Below the pieces are notes generated by a model. The model was not told where the DNA came from and did no database searches. It saw nothing but the letters and a program-made list of their open reading frames with translations. The position numbers and the translations under genes were made by a program. Shown here piece after piece: positions 34,619 to 44,607 of a stretch of 64,000 bases of DNA; position 1 is the stretch's first letter; the number at the start of each line of letters is the position of its first letter. The DNA lies in NCBI GenBank assembly GCA_041392305.1, contig JAWKMJ010000019.1, positions 8,742 to 72,741 on the forward strand. The letters run 5' to 3'. This stretch comes from JAGQYP01 sp041392305 (GTDB lineage: Bacteria; Bacteroidota; Bacteroidia; Flavobacteriales_D; Crocinitomicaceae).

Positions 34619-37600
34619 CTACCTCATAATTGTAACGGGACCCGCAAAAGGTTCCGGATACTTAATGTCATTCAGTTGTATAATGTAATAATATGTTCCC
34701 ACTGGTAAATCTTTACCATTGTACTTTCCATCCCATGGAACTGCATAACCAGAAGATCTAAAGAGCTCTTCGCCCCATCTATTGTAAACGAATACCTCAA
34801 TATCTGGGAAATAAATAGCAAAATCCAATTCCCAAACATCATTTACTCCATCTCCGTTTGGTGTAAATCCATTGATAATAATAATATCTGGAACTACTTC
34901 TACAATGACTGAATCACTGTATACGCAACCGTTGGTGTCTGTCACGTATACGGTATATTGAGTAGTTTGTTGCGGTTCAATAACATCCGGGTTTGCTATC
35001 GTTGAGTCATTCAAGAAATAGGACGGAGACCATGCAAATGTAGTGCTATCTGGACCAGTAGGGGAACCTCCGATTTGCGTGCTTTGCCCTAGCAATATTT
35101 GAACATCAGCTCCTGCATTAACGGTAAAAGGAGCAGCAACTGTAACATAAATTGTATCCGAAGTAGTACACACTCCTTGAGACACTGTAAAAATATACAT
35201 TGTAACTCCAACCGAGGGGCTATCGACTAAAATTAGACTGTCTGAAAGGATATTTCCAAGTGAATCCGTCCATTCCACGGTAGTCGATCCTGAAGCAGTT
35301 ATAGTTCCAGAGAGTTGGAGCTGTGATTGATCACAAATAATGGTGTCGTTTCCAGCATTAGCAATTAAAACCAAGCTGGTGTCTACAGCCACAGTATCGA
35401 AAGCAATACATCCTCTTGCATCAGTTACCTGCAAATAGTATTCCATTGGAAACAGTCCTGTAATAATCAGAGTTGTATCTGTAAACATTCCATCCTGAGA
35501 AGTCCATGAATATGAATATCCAGGAGTCCCGCCAGAGACAGATGAGTAGATCGCTCCATCTGGTGAATTAATACACGTTGCATCAGTTATGGAATCGGTT
35601 GTAATAATAATTTCCGTTGGTTCTACAACCGTTGCACTATCAGTTAGTGAACATCCATTGGCATCTGTAATTACAACCGTAAAGGTGCCTGCACATAGGT
35701 TATTTGCTCCTAAATCAGTTGAATTTCCAGGATCATTCCATAAATACATATAAGGTTGTATCCCCCCTGAAACAATATAGTTGATTTGACCATCGCATGC
35801 CCCGAAGCAAGAAATATCTGACACAACAGGTAAGCTAAGTATCATTGTATCAACATCCTCTACAATTGAAGATCCGAAGCCAATACAGCCAGATGCGTCT
35901 GTTGCTTGAATGATATAATTCCCTTGACACAAGTTCACTGCAAATGAATCTGTTTGACCTAAAGCATTTCCTGTATCGTCGTACCATATATAGGTATACA
36001 CTGGGGTTCCATTTGTTACGGTAGCATTAAGCTGTCCATTGCAGTCACCAAAACAATTAATTGCAGAAGAGTCAACCTTAACATTTGGGCCATCTTGATC
36101 CGACAATGTAAAGAATAGATCCTGTGTACATCCATTTGCATCCGTGATTGTAACGGAATAAATCCCTGCAGATTTATTGATAATCCCCTGAGTTGTTTCA
36201 GCTGTATTCCACAAATAACCATGTGGAAGAGATCCTCCACTTGAATTCAGAGTAATCGTACCATCAGCATTTCCGCAAGTAGGTGGAATAATATCTGCAG
36301 TTGCAACAATTTCTGTTGGAGAATTAACAGTAAATGAAGTTGTTTGCACACAATTATTAGAATCAGCCACTTGAACAAAATAATCTCCTGCACATAAATT
36401 ATTTAAAGAAGGTGAGCTGCTTCCATCATGCAACCAAAATACAGTATAGGGCAAAGCTGTTCCTGTTGGACTGATAGTAATCGATCCATCACACGTTCCA
36501 AAACAAGTTTCCGGAGTTATCGTTTCATTCATTCCAACAAGACCATTAGGGTTGGATACCGTAGTATTGAATATTTGCTGACACCCTATTGCGTCGGTTA
36601 CCATCAGGTCGTATACTCCCGCACAGATAGAATCAGAACTTGTACCTGTATCGCCATTTGACCAACTCAAGTTCAATGGTACAGCGCCTCCAGTCACGGT
36701 AGCGAGAATATCCCCATCACACAATCCACATGTAGGTTGATTTACATTAAAACTCACTTGTATTTGAGGTGATTCCGTTAAAATGGTATCATAGAAGTTA
36801 ATACACCCGGCTCCGTCCGTTAGTTGTACCGAATAATTTCCAGAGCAAAGACCAGTTGGATCTTCATCTGTAATCCCACCTGGATTCCACAAGTATGCAA
36901 TTGGGGGAGTAATGGCAGTGGCCGTAATTTGAATAGCTCCATTGCAGTCACCAAAACATGTTGGTGAAATTAAAGTATCCCATACCAAAGTTGTAGCCAC
37001 AGGATTGGAAACATTAACAGAAAACTGTTCCGAACATCCATTACTATCAGTTACTTCAACATAGAAAGTTCCCGCAGCAATATTACTTATTGTAAAAGCT
37101 GTTTCTCCTGGAAGGGGTGAAAAGGTTGCGTCCATCCATTGATATGCAAATGGTGCATCGCCTGTCAACATTTGAACAGTGGCATCTCCATCAGCGAGTC
37201 CACAAGTGGCGTCATTTGAATAAGTATTAGCTGTAATTTCACTTGGCGATTGAAGAAAGACCTGCTGAGGTCCGAAAGCACATCCATTAGAATCTGTTAC
37301 CTCAACAATATAGGTGCCAGTACAAAGATTAAAAGTACTGTCATTAATTGTATTGACAAGTGTATTATTTAAGGTATCCGTGAAATTCCATGTATAAGGA
37401 GTAGTACCGCCGGAGGTGTTGGCAACAATATATCCATCACAAGTTCCAAAACAAGAATTGGAAACAGCTGTCAAGTTCACTATAAAAGGAGCTGGTTCAG
37501 AAAGTGTGTAAGTTGGGGTAGTTATCATACATCCATTTGCGTCCGTAATTTCTGCATAATAATCACCGTCACATAAACCTGTTGCCAATGTATCCGTTTG

Positions 37601-40600
37601 ACCAATCAGACTATTCGATCCGTCATACCAATTGATCGTGTATGGTGTGGTTCCACCTGATATTGAAATCTCAAGTAATCCATTACAATCTCCGTTACAA
37701 AGGGGGTTGCGCAAAGAATCCAATGCATCAGAAAGCGAGTTTGGTTCCGAAATAATAATATCCGAGGATTGTATAGTACATCCTGCATCATCAGTTATTT
37801 CAACGTAGTAGGTGCCAGGACATAAACCAAATAGTATTGGATTTGTTTCTCCCGGCATAGCAACACCTCCATTGAACCATTGATACGTTAAAGGAGCCAG
37901 ACCATTAGCAACAACACTTGCAGTACCATCGCACAGCCCATTGCAGGTAACATTTGTTGAAGATAAATTGTAGGTAATTAAAACAGAATTAGGAACAATT
38001 AGAGTATCTGTTTTAGTACAACCATCCGAATCAGTTATGTCTACAATGTAATTCCCAGGGTTTAGGCCTGTCGCATTATTTGTTCCTTGACCACCGCCAG
38101 GAGCTGGGGTCCAGTTAAAATTATATCCTGCGCCTGAACCTCCTGTTGGATTAACAGTTATTTGACCGTCATTCCCGTTAAAACAAGTGGGGGGCGTTAT
38201 AGTATCATTTGCAATGATTTCTGTAGGTTCATTAATTGAAATACTATCTATACTTATACATCCTGCACCATTGGTCACAAAAGCATAGTAGATTCCTGAG
38301 CAGCCTCCCTGGACTGTAGTATCAGGAATTCCTAAATTGTTAAATACATCATTTAAATACCAATCAACAGTACAATTGGGCACAGTACAAGTAAAAGAGA
38401 CATAAGCGTTCCCATCACAAGAACCAAAACAGGAAGCAGAATCTGCGGACATAGTTAATGTATCTGCATTTACATTATCGATAGCAAAAGTTGCTGTATC
38501 GGAACAACCTTGATTATCAGTAACTATCAAAGAATAAAGATTTGGACAAAGATCTGTAACGTTTTGTGTTCCTTGGCCTGCTCCAGGTGCTGGATTCCAG
38601 TTATATATAAATCCTCCTGAACCACCTGTAGGATTTGCCGTTGCAGAACCATTACAAATATTACACGTTGCCATATTTGCAATCAAATTCGCTTGAATTT
38701 CTGCTGGTTCTACCATGATAACTGTCGTATCCTTAAAACAGGCATTGTTATCAGAAACTCTAATATTTAAAGTATCGGGGCATAAATTAGACATTGAATT
38801 CGAGCCTGGAAGCCCATTCCAAGTGTAGATGTATCCCGGAGTTCCTCCACTAGTAGCAGATAAATCTATATCCCCATCACAAAGTCCAAAACATGAAATT
38901 TGATTGATATTTGGGTTGAACAATAATTGATCAGGTTCTAATATTTCCACTTGGACAGTTGTATCACAGGCTCCCGTTGCATCCGTTATCGTCACATTAT
39001 AAACTCCTGCAGCGATTGGGGCAGCGATTGGAGATGTAATTCCACTTGGATTCCATAAATACGTATAAGGAGCAATATTTCCTGCGTTGACGATTACTGT
39101 TCCTCTTCCATCCGCAATTCCATTACATGTTGCAGAATCTGATATTGTTGTAACATCCCATGGAATTGGGGCTGACAAAGTCCAAGGACCAAAAGTAGAA
39201 TCACAGCCATTTTGATCAGAAACCCTTAGGAAGAATGTTCCAAAACACAAGTTAGAAATCGTATCATTTGTTTCTCCTGAGATTGTGTCTTGATTTTGAT
39301 CCAGCCACTGGAAAAAATAGTTTGGTGTTCCACCCGAAACACTTGCCATTAATTGGCCATCACAAGTTCCCGAACAACTAACTTTGTTCGAATCAATAAC
39401 CAAAGTGAATGGTGTTTTGTCCCTGACACTATCACAAGGTGTTTGTTGAACACATCCGGCTGCATCGGTAACCTGAGCATAATAACTTCCAGGACTTAAT
39501 CCTGAAGCTAATGGTCCGGTAAGACCCGTATTAACCCCTGTACATGTGAACCACTCAATAGTATAGCCTGGTACTCCTCCAATTGGAGCTTCAGATGCTT
39601 GTCCATCAGCAGCGCCAGAACAAGAGATATCGGATGTATTGAAATTGCTAACATCTAAAGGAGGATTGTCAATCAATTCTAAGCTATCAATATACTGACA
39701 TCCATTATCGTCTTCCACAAGATAGACATTCCATCCTGCGCACAATCCAACTGCATGATTGGTTCCTTGTCCGCCAAGGGGCGCCGGACTCCAGGTTACA
39801 TTGATAGGCGGAACTCCACCTGTAATATTCAATTGAATTTCTCCATCGCAAATACCGTTACAAGTCGGATTTGAAAAACTTAATACTGCAACATCAATAG
39901 TGTCTGGGGCATCAATTATAACACTTTGATAAGCAAAGCATCCTCCTCCGTTTTCAAGCTGAGCTGTATAGGTACCAGGGCAGAGATTGGTAGCTACATC
40001 TCCAACTTGTCCAATTGGATTGCCAAGGTCATCGAACCAAGTAATTGTGCAAGGTGGTACGAGACATGCATAATTTGCGGTCGCAGTTCCATCACAGGTA
40101 TTGTAGCAAGAAGTTGCGGTAGAATCCATTGTGATTAATTCATTTGCGATACCATCAATAGTGACAGTTAAATTTTTAGAACATCCTACTGAATCTGTTA
40201 CTGTAACCGTATAAATTCCTTCACATAAGTCATTTTTCGTGGTTCCTGTAGCACCACTTCCAGGGACTGGACTCCATGAAACTACAAGTGGGCCTGTTCC
40301 TCCAGAAACTAAAATATCTGCCTGACCGTCGCAAAGACCACACGTTGCATCAATAAAAGAATTGAGTGAAATATTTAGAGGAGGTAATTCAATAATTGTA
40401 ATCGTGTCGGCATCCAAAATACATCCTGCTGCATCTTCAACAGTTGCTGTATAAGTTCCAGGGCAAAGACCAATAATCGTATCATTATTTACTCCCTGAT
40501 TCACTCCGTTTGATGCATTAAACCAATTGATTGTATATCCAGGTACACCACCAGAAATATTTAAATATCCCTCCCCGGAACAACCGTTAAAACAAGCTCC

Positions 40601-43516
40601 AGCGTTATTGCTAATTGGTGCAAAAATTTCAGAAGGGGTAGCTATAGTGATGGTGATGGTAGTATCACAAGCATTTTGATCAGTTATGGTAACATCTACT
40701 GGTCCACCACACAATCCGGTCGCAGTTAATCCACTTTGATTTAAAGGGTCCATCCACTGAACAGAGAGAATTCCGGTTCCCCCCGCCAAATTCGAAACAT
40801 TAGCTGTCGCATCGCAAATATTCCAGCAAGAAGGTAGGGTTGAAGTGGTATCAAATGTTATACTGTTTGGTTCCGTTATGACAATCGTGTCTCGACCAAC
40901 ACACATAGCAGTATCCGTAACCGTTAAAATATATTGACCCGCACACAATCCAGTTGCATTAGGTGTGGATTGGCTTGAGGGATCATTCCAAGAATAAGAA
41001 AGAGAGCCTTGTCCTCCAGCCACCACACTTGAAGCAGTTCCATTACAATCTCCGTTACAAGTTGCATTTGAATTGACATTTGCAGTCACTGTTAATGGAT
41101 TAGGTTGCGCCAATGTAATTTGAATCACCGTATCACAGGCCAAACCATCTGAAATTGTTGCTTGCCATATACCGGCAGCAAGACCTGTCAAACTGAAATT
41201 TCCTTGCTGCCCTCCCGGAGGAACCGGAGCCCAAAGAATTGAATACGGACCACCGTCACCACCGGAATTGACAATAACATCGATTGTACCATCATCTGAT
41301 CCGTTACAAGTGAGGTTTGTAGAAGAAACACTTAAGTTATATTGGGCAACGGCATTAATAGTCGCTGAAGCTGATTTAGTACAACCATTATTATCAGTTA
41401 ACAGCAAACTATAATTCCCGGGACACAAATTTGTTATTGAATCTGTTCCGTCACCTGTTGGAGAACCTGGAGACCAGTTATAGTTATAAGGAATAGAGCC
41501 TCCTGAAACAAAAGCACCAATAGATCCATTGCAAATATCGTAGCACGTTGGATCATAAGGAGTAATAATAATTGAAATTGAATCTGGAAAAACAAGAGAA
41601 ATAATAGCAGAAGTATCCTTACAATTATTCGAATCTGTTACAATTACGTAATAGTCTCCCTGACCCAAACCGTTAATAGTAGGTGAAGCCCCTATTTGCG
41701 CCCCGGTTCCATCATTAAACCACTGATAAGTATATGGACTAGTTCCTCCTGCCGCTACAACAGAAACGAAGCCATCCAAAATTCCGTAGCATGAAGGTTG
41801 TCCAGAATTAGTTGTCGAAGAAATGTCTGTTGGCTCAGTAATCGTAGCGGTTGCAGTAATATCGACACATCCATTTGCATCCGTCACTTGTACTTTATAA
41901 GTCCCAGGACATAAACCTGTTGCTATAGAATCAGTTATTCCAATCGGATTGTTAGCTGCATCCATCCAAACAAATGTATATGGGCCACTACCGTTTAAGG
42001 GAAGGGCAGCCATTGTTCCATCACAAGCACCAAAGCAATTTACATTTTGAACACCCGTAATTTGTGCTTGGAATACCGGAGGATCTACAATTTGGAAGGA
42101 AAAATCATTATAACACAGGGAATCGTCCTCAATATGTACGGTATAAGTTCCCGAACACAATGCAGAAATACTATCCGTTCCATCACCTGTAGGACTTCCT
42201 GGACCCCAATCATAGGTATAGTTTACTCCATTTCCACCAGAGGCCACAACCAATAATGTCGCATCACAATCTCCATTACATGTAGGAAGAGTTTCTGAAA
42301 AGGTAGCCGAGATAGAATCGGGCTGAGTAATTGTGACTTGATCATCATATTGGCAACTATTTATATCGGTTAAGGAATAATCCCAAGTTCCATCACAGAA
42401 ACCAGTTAAAGTTGTTAATCCTGCCAAATTCTCAACTCTTGGAATTGTTGGGAAGGTTAAAGTATAAGGGGGTGTTCCACCGAAAAGATTGATATCAAAC
42501 TTACCCGTACATGAATCATAACAAGTAGCTTGAACAACATTGAAAATAATCGGTGTTAAGGTAGCTGGCTCGATAATGATTTCTGATACGATACAAGTAT
42601 TAAAAGTTGCCGAATCCAAAACCACAATTTGGTAGGTTCCTGCACCTAAACCAGTATACACAATTTGGCCACTCCATCCACCATTGTTAAGATTATATGC
42701 AAAAGGGCCTACGCCTCCTGTCACCGTAACAGTTAGTTCTCCGTCATTTGCACCATTACAACTGACCATTGACCCGTTATAGCTTGAAGTCACGACCAAA
42801 TCAACAGTAGCCCAACCACAGTTCTGAGTGGCTCTAACAATTGAATTTGAAAAATCTTGTTGAACAGTGGCCGTGGCATTTGGCCATTCAATTAGATTTC
42901 CTTCCTCTGTTAAATCGATATTATTTCCAACTTGAAGGTCCTCTTGAATATTAAGCACTGAATGCTTCAAATTTAATTGTCCAAAAGAATTTTGAGCGAC
43001 CAGACTTTTACAAGAAATGGTTTGCCTATCAGCCACTAGACTTCCTTGATTCAGAATCAGATTTTGAGTTCCGGTATTCAAATTTCCTTCAAGGATTACA
43101 TCTCCTTTAATTTCAACAATACCATCAAAAAGTTTATCCCGAAAGTTTACTTTACAATTTGTTCCTCCTAAAATCAATTTCACATTAGACTGGACGTTTG
43201 CACTCAACTCCATTTTGGAAGTTACTTCTAAGGATTTGTTTGATCCATGAAATGAAACTAGAGATTGAGAAGAAATAAACAATTCTGCTATGGTAATCGA
43301 TGAGGAGAAATTGATTTGAATTGGACTATTGGAATTGAGAATGATAAAGGCACGGTCACTGTCTTCAGGAACACCTGATCCTCCTATTCCACTTAGATGA
43401 TTTGACCAATTCTGTGCATCAGAAAAATCTCCATTGCCTCCCACCCAATAAAAATCAGCAGCGTTAGAAATGCCAATACTGAATAGTGTTGTTATTGCAA
43501 GTATGAGGTTTTTCAT
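34619..43516 (-). CDS. Giant SprB-repeat adhesin with T9SS type B sorting domain
   Basis: 2,965 residues. Signal peptide 1-19 (AITTLFSIGISNA), then a beta-helix-like N-terminal region to about 235. From about 240 to 2,680 about thirty SprB repeats of roughly 80 residues follow, each with CxGxCDG, GGTxPY, WxPG, LCPGxY and VTDxxGC elements. Two PKD-like domains and a C-terminal CHU_C domain (FTPNGDGVNDVWEL, FVYNRWGEELF) come last; the latter directs T9SS type B secretion. About four Cys per repeat is remarkably high. It resembles SprB-type mobile adhesins of gliding or attachment. Upstream the nearest -7 candidate is imperfect (TAAATTCG). Confidence 0.93.
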   Translation of the reverse strand: MKNLILAITTLFSIGISNAADFYWVGGNGDFSDAQNWSNHLSGIGGSGVPEDSDRAFIILNSNSPIQINFSSSITIAELFISSQSLVSFHGSNKSLEVTSKMELSANVQSNVKLILGGTNCKVNFRDKLFDGIVEIKGDVILEGNLNTGTQNLILNQGSLVADRQTISCKSLVAQNSFGQLNLKHSVLNIQEDLQVGNNIDLTEEGNLIEWPNATATVQQDFSNSIVRATQNCGWATVDLVVTSSYNGSMVSCNGANDGELTVTVTGGVGPFAYNLNNGGWSGQIVYTGLGAGTYQIVVLDSATFNTCIVSEIIIEPATLTPIIFNVVQATCYDSCTGKFDINLFGGTPPYTLTFPTIPRVENLAGLTTLTGFCDGTWDYSLTDINSCQYDDQVTITQPDSISATFSETLPTCNGDCDATLLVVASGGNGVNYTYDWGPGSPTGDGTDSISALCSGTYTVHIEDDSLCYNDFSFQIVDPPVFQAQITGVQNVNCFGACDGTMAALPLNGSGPYTFVWMDAANNPIGITDSIATGLCPGTYKVQVTDANGCVDITATATITEPTDISSTTNSGQPSCYGILDGFVSVVAAGGTSPYTYQWFNDGTGAQIGASPTINGLGQGDYYVIVTDSNNCKDTSAIISLVFPDSISIIITPYDPTCYDICNGSIGAFVSGGSIPYNYNWSPGSPTGDGTDSITNLCPGNYSLLLTDNNGCTKSASATINAVAQYNLSVSSTNLTCNGSDDGTIDVIVNSGGDGGPYSILWAPVPPGGQQGNFSLTGLAAGIWQATISDGLACDTVIQITLAQPNPLTVTANVNSNATCNGDCNGTASSVVAGGQGSLSYSWNDPSSQSTPNATGLCAGQYILTVTDTAMCVGRDTIVITEPNSITFDTTSTLPSCWNICDATANVSNLAGGTGILSVQWMDPLNQSGLTATGLCGGPVDVTITDQNACDTTITITIATPSEIFAPISNNAGACFNGCSGEGYLNISGGVPGYTINWFNASNGVNQGVNNDTIIGLCPGTYTATVEDAAGCILDADTITIIELPPLNISLNSFIDATCGLCDGQADILVSGGTGPLVVSWSPVPGSGATGTTKNDLCEGIYTVTVTDSVGCSKNLTVTIDGIANELITMDSTATSCYNTCDGTATANYACLVPPCTITWFDDLGNPIGQVGDVATNLCPGTYTAQLENGGGCFAYQSVIIDAPDTIDVAVLSFSNPTCNGICDGEIQLNITGGVPPINVTWSPAPLGGQGTNHAVGLCAGWNVYLVEDDNGCQYIDSLELIDNPPLDVSNFNTSDISCSGAADGQASEAPIGGVPGYTIEWFTCTGVNTGLTGPLASGLSPGSYYAQVTDAAGCVQQTPCDSVRDKTPFTLVIDSNKVSCSGTCDGQLMASVSGGTPNYFFQWLDQNQDTISGETNDTISNLCFGTFFLRVSDQNGCDSTFGPWTLSAPIPWDVTTISDSATCNGIADGRGTVIVNAGNIAPYTYLWNPSGITSPIAAPIAAGVYNVTITDATGACDTTVQVEILEPDQLLFNPNINQISCFGLCDGDIDLSATSGGTPGYIYTWNGLPGSNSMSNLCPDTLNIRVSDNNACFKDTTVIMVEPAEIQANLIANMATCNICNGSATANPTGGSGGFIYNWNPAPGAGQGTQNVTDLCPNLYSLIVTDNQGCSDTATFAIDNVNADTLTMSADSASCFGSCDGNAYVSFTCTVPNCTVDWYLNDVFNNLGIPDTTVQGGCSGIYYAFVTNGAGCISIDSISINEPTEIIANDTITPPTCFNGNDGQITVNPTGGSGAGYNFNWTPAPGGGQGTNNATGLNPGNYIVDITDSDGCTKTDTLIVPNSVLITYNLSSTNVTCNGLCDGTASVVANGLAPLTYQWFNGGVAMPGETNPILFGLCPGTYYVEITDDAGCTIQSSDIIISEPNSLSDALDSLRNPLCNGDCNGLLEISISGGTTPYTINWYDGSNSLIGQTDTLATGLCDGDYYAEITDANGCMITTPTYTLSEPAPFIVNLTAVSNSCFGTCDGYIVANTSGGTTPYTWNFTDTLNNTLVNTINDSTFNLCTGTYIVEVTDSNGCAFGPQQVFLQSPSEITANTYSNDATCGLADGDATVQMLTGDAPFAYQWMDATFSPLPGETAFTISNIAAGTFYVEVTDSNGCSEQFSVNVSNPVATTLVWDTLISPTCFGDCNGAIQITATAITPPIAYLWNPGGITDEDPTGLCSGNYSVQLTDGAGCINFYDTILTESPQIQVSFNVNQPTCGLCDGDILATVTGGAVPLNLSWSNGDTGTSSDSICAGVYDLMVTDAIGCQQIFNTTVSNPNGLVGMNETITPETCFGTCDGSITISPTGTALPYTVFWLHDGSSSPSLNNLCAGDYFVQVADSNNCVQTTSFTVNSPTEIVATADIIPPTCGNADGTITLNSSGGSLPHGYLWNTAETTQGIINKSAGIYSVTITDANGCTQDLFFTLSDQDGPNVKVDSSAINCFGDCNGQLNATVTNGTPVYTYIWYDDTGNALGQTDSFAVNLCQGNYIIQATDASGCIGFGSSIVEDVDTMILSLPVVSDISCFGACDGQINYIVSGGIQPYMYLWNDPGNSTDLGANNLCAGTFTVVITDANGCSLTDSATVVEPTEIIITTDSITDATCINSPDGAIYSSVSGGTPGYSYSWTSQDGMFTDTTLIITGLFPMEYYLQVTDARGCIAFDTVAVDTSLVLIANAGNDTIICDQSQLQLSGTITASGSTTVEWTDSLGNILSDSLILVDSPSVGVTMYIFTVSQGVCTTSDTIYVTVAAPFTVNAGADVQILLGQSTQIGGSPTGPDSTTFAWSPSYFLNDSTIANPDVIEPQQTTQYTVYVTDTNGCVYSDSVIVEVVPDIIIINGFTPNGDGVNDVWELDFAIYFPDIEVFVYNRWGEELFRSSGYAVPWDGKYNGKDLPVGTYYYIIQLNDIKYPEPFAGPVTIMR

Positions 43517-43668
43517 TTCGAATTTAGCGTTTGAAAGATAAATTTATATTATTCAAGCAACAATGTTCTTTAAAAAATTGGTTTCTTATTTACAACATAA
43601 TGTTTACAAGCTCACAAAACAAAGTAATTTACACTTAATATACGGAAAAAGAAAGCATTTAGTTGTAT

Positions 43669-44607
43669 TTACTCAAAAGTAGGACAGCCTGATGGGTCTT
43701 CTGACTTGCTTTTGCAAGTGGAGAATCCTATACCAAATTCATGCGTATAGGCCGTTTTTGGTCCCATTTTGGAAGTCACAAAATCAAATGAATATGAGAT
43801 TGACATATAATTTAAAAATCTAAATCTAAACATAGCTCCGAAGGCATCTACTGATCTGTATAACAGCCCAACACTAAATAGATTTTTAAAATTATACAGA
43901 ACATTAATCTCCATAGTAAGCGGTCCTTTAGGGGGAATTCGAAGCAATACAGAAGGAACAATAGACATTTCATTATTTGAGAAACGGGCGTTATAACCTC
44001 CATTTATGGTGTAATGCATTAACATTCTCGAATTATAGCCAATTTCTTTCCACTTATTTCGTATGAGATTGCGAATAGTTCCACCGAAATAAAAATTTCG
44101 TCCACTCAACCATACTCCAAATACAGCATCAGGAACATAGAACTTACTAGACTTGCCAAACAAACTTGGATCCGAAACTATTGTGCTTGCATTGTTTCCT
44201 CGGAATTCAAAAATAAAGACCCCCATCTGTAATCCAAAAGCCAGTTTCAGTTCCCTGGTAAAATTATACTGAAAACTATAGGCTACATTCAAACTAGTTT
44301 GAGCAAAATGTCCAATATCATCTCTTTCAATAATTCCACCTATTCCATGCTTAACTCCAAGATATTTCTTGTTTTTTGTCTTTATTCCTGAAGAAAATGA
44401 AAGGTAGCCGGATTTTGGGGCTCCTTTTATTCCAATCCATTGAAACCTGTAGGAAACATTAGCGTCAATACATCGTTTGATTCCAGCTGTAGCCGGGTTC
44501 AAGCTAAATTGATTAAAGACCGTTTGTGAGTATTGAGTCAACTGCTGACCTTTTCCTGAAAGACAGAAAAATAAAAACAAAAATATGGTTCCAAAAAATC
44601 GATTCAC
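43669..44607 (-). CDS. PorP/SprF-family T9SS outer-membrane protein, second copy
   Basis: 312 residues with signal peptide and the hallmark QLTQYSQTVFNQFSLNPATAGI, then alternating beta strands with many Tyr/Phe. It overlaps the end of the upstream type B cargo gene by one base, so the pair is translationally coupled. It is paralogous to the gene at 33694-34617 but clearly diverged. A short C-terminal extension (KSKSEDPSGCPTFE) follows the last strand. Role by family: secretion partner for its neighbouring cargo. Confidence 0.92.
   Translation of the reverse strand: MNRFFGTIFLFLFFCLSGKGQQLTQYSQTVFNQFSLNPATAGIKRCIDANVSYRFQWIGIKGAPKSGYLSFSSGIKTKNKKYLGVKHGIGGIIERDDIGHFAQTSLNVAYSFQYNFTRELKLAFGLQMGVFIFEFRGNNASTIVSDPSLFGKSSKFYVPDAVFGVWLSGRNFYFGGTIRNLIRNKWKEIGYNSRMLMHYTINGGYNARFSNNEMSIVPSVLLRIPPKGPLTMEINVLYNFKNLFSVGLLYRSVDAFGAMFRFRFLNYMSISYSFDFVTSKMGPKTAYTHEFGIGFSTCKSKSEDPSGCPTFE

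Noticed and set aside
36016..42256. Several 60-80 codon ORFs on both strands within the giant adhesin gene
   Set aside because: All are shadows of the repeats in other frames, with no start context and no recognisable product.
34619..43516. Recurring similar DNA segments about 240 bp apart, resembling a repeat array
   Set aside because: They are the coding repeats of one open frame (SprB repeats of about 80 residues). They lack constant repeat length and unique spacers, so this is not a CRISPR array.
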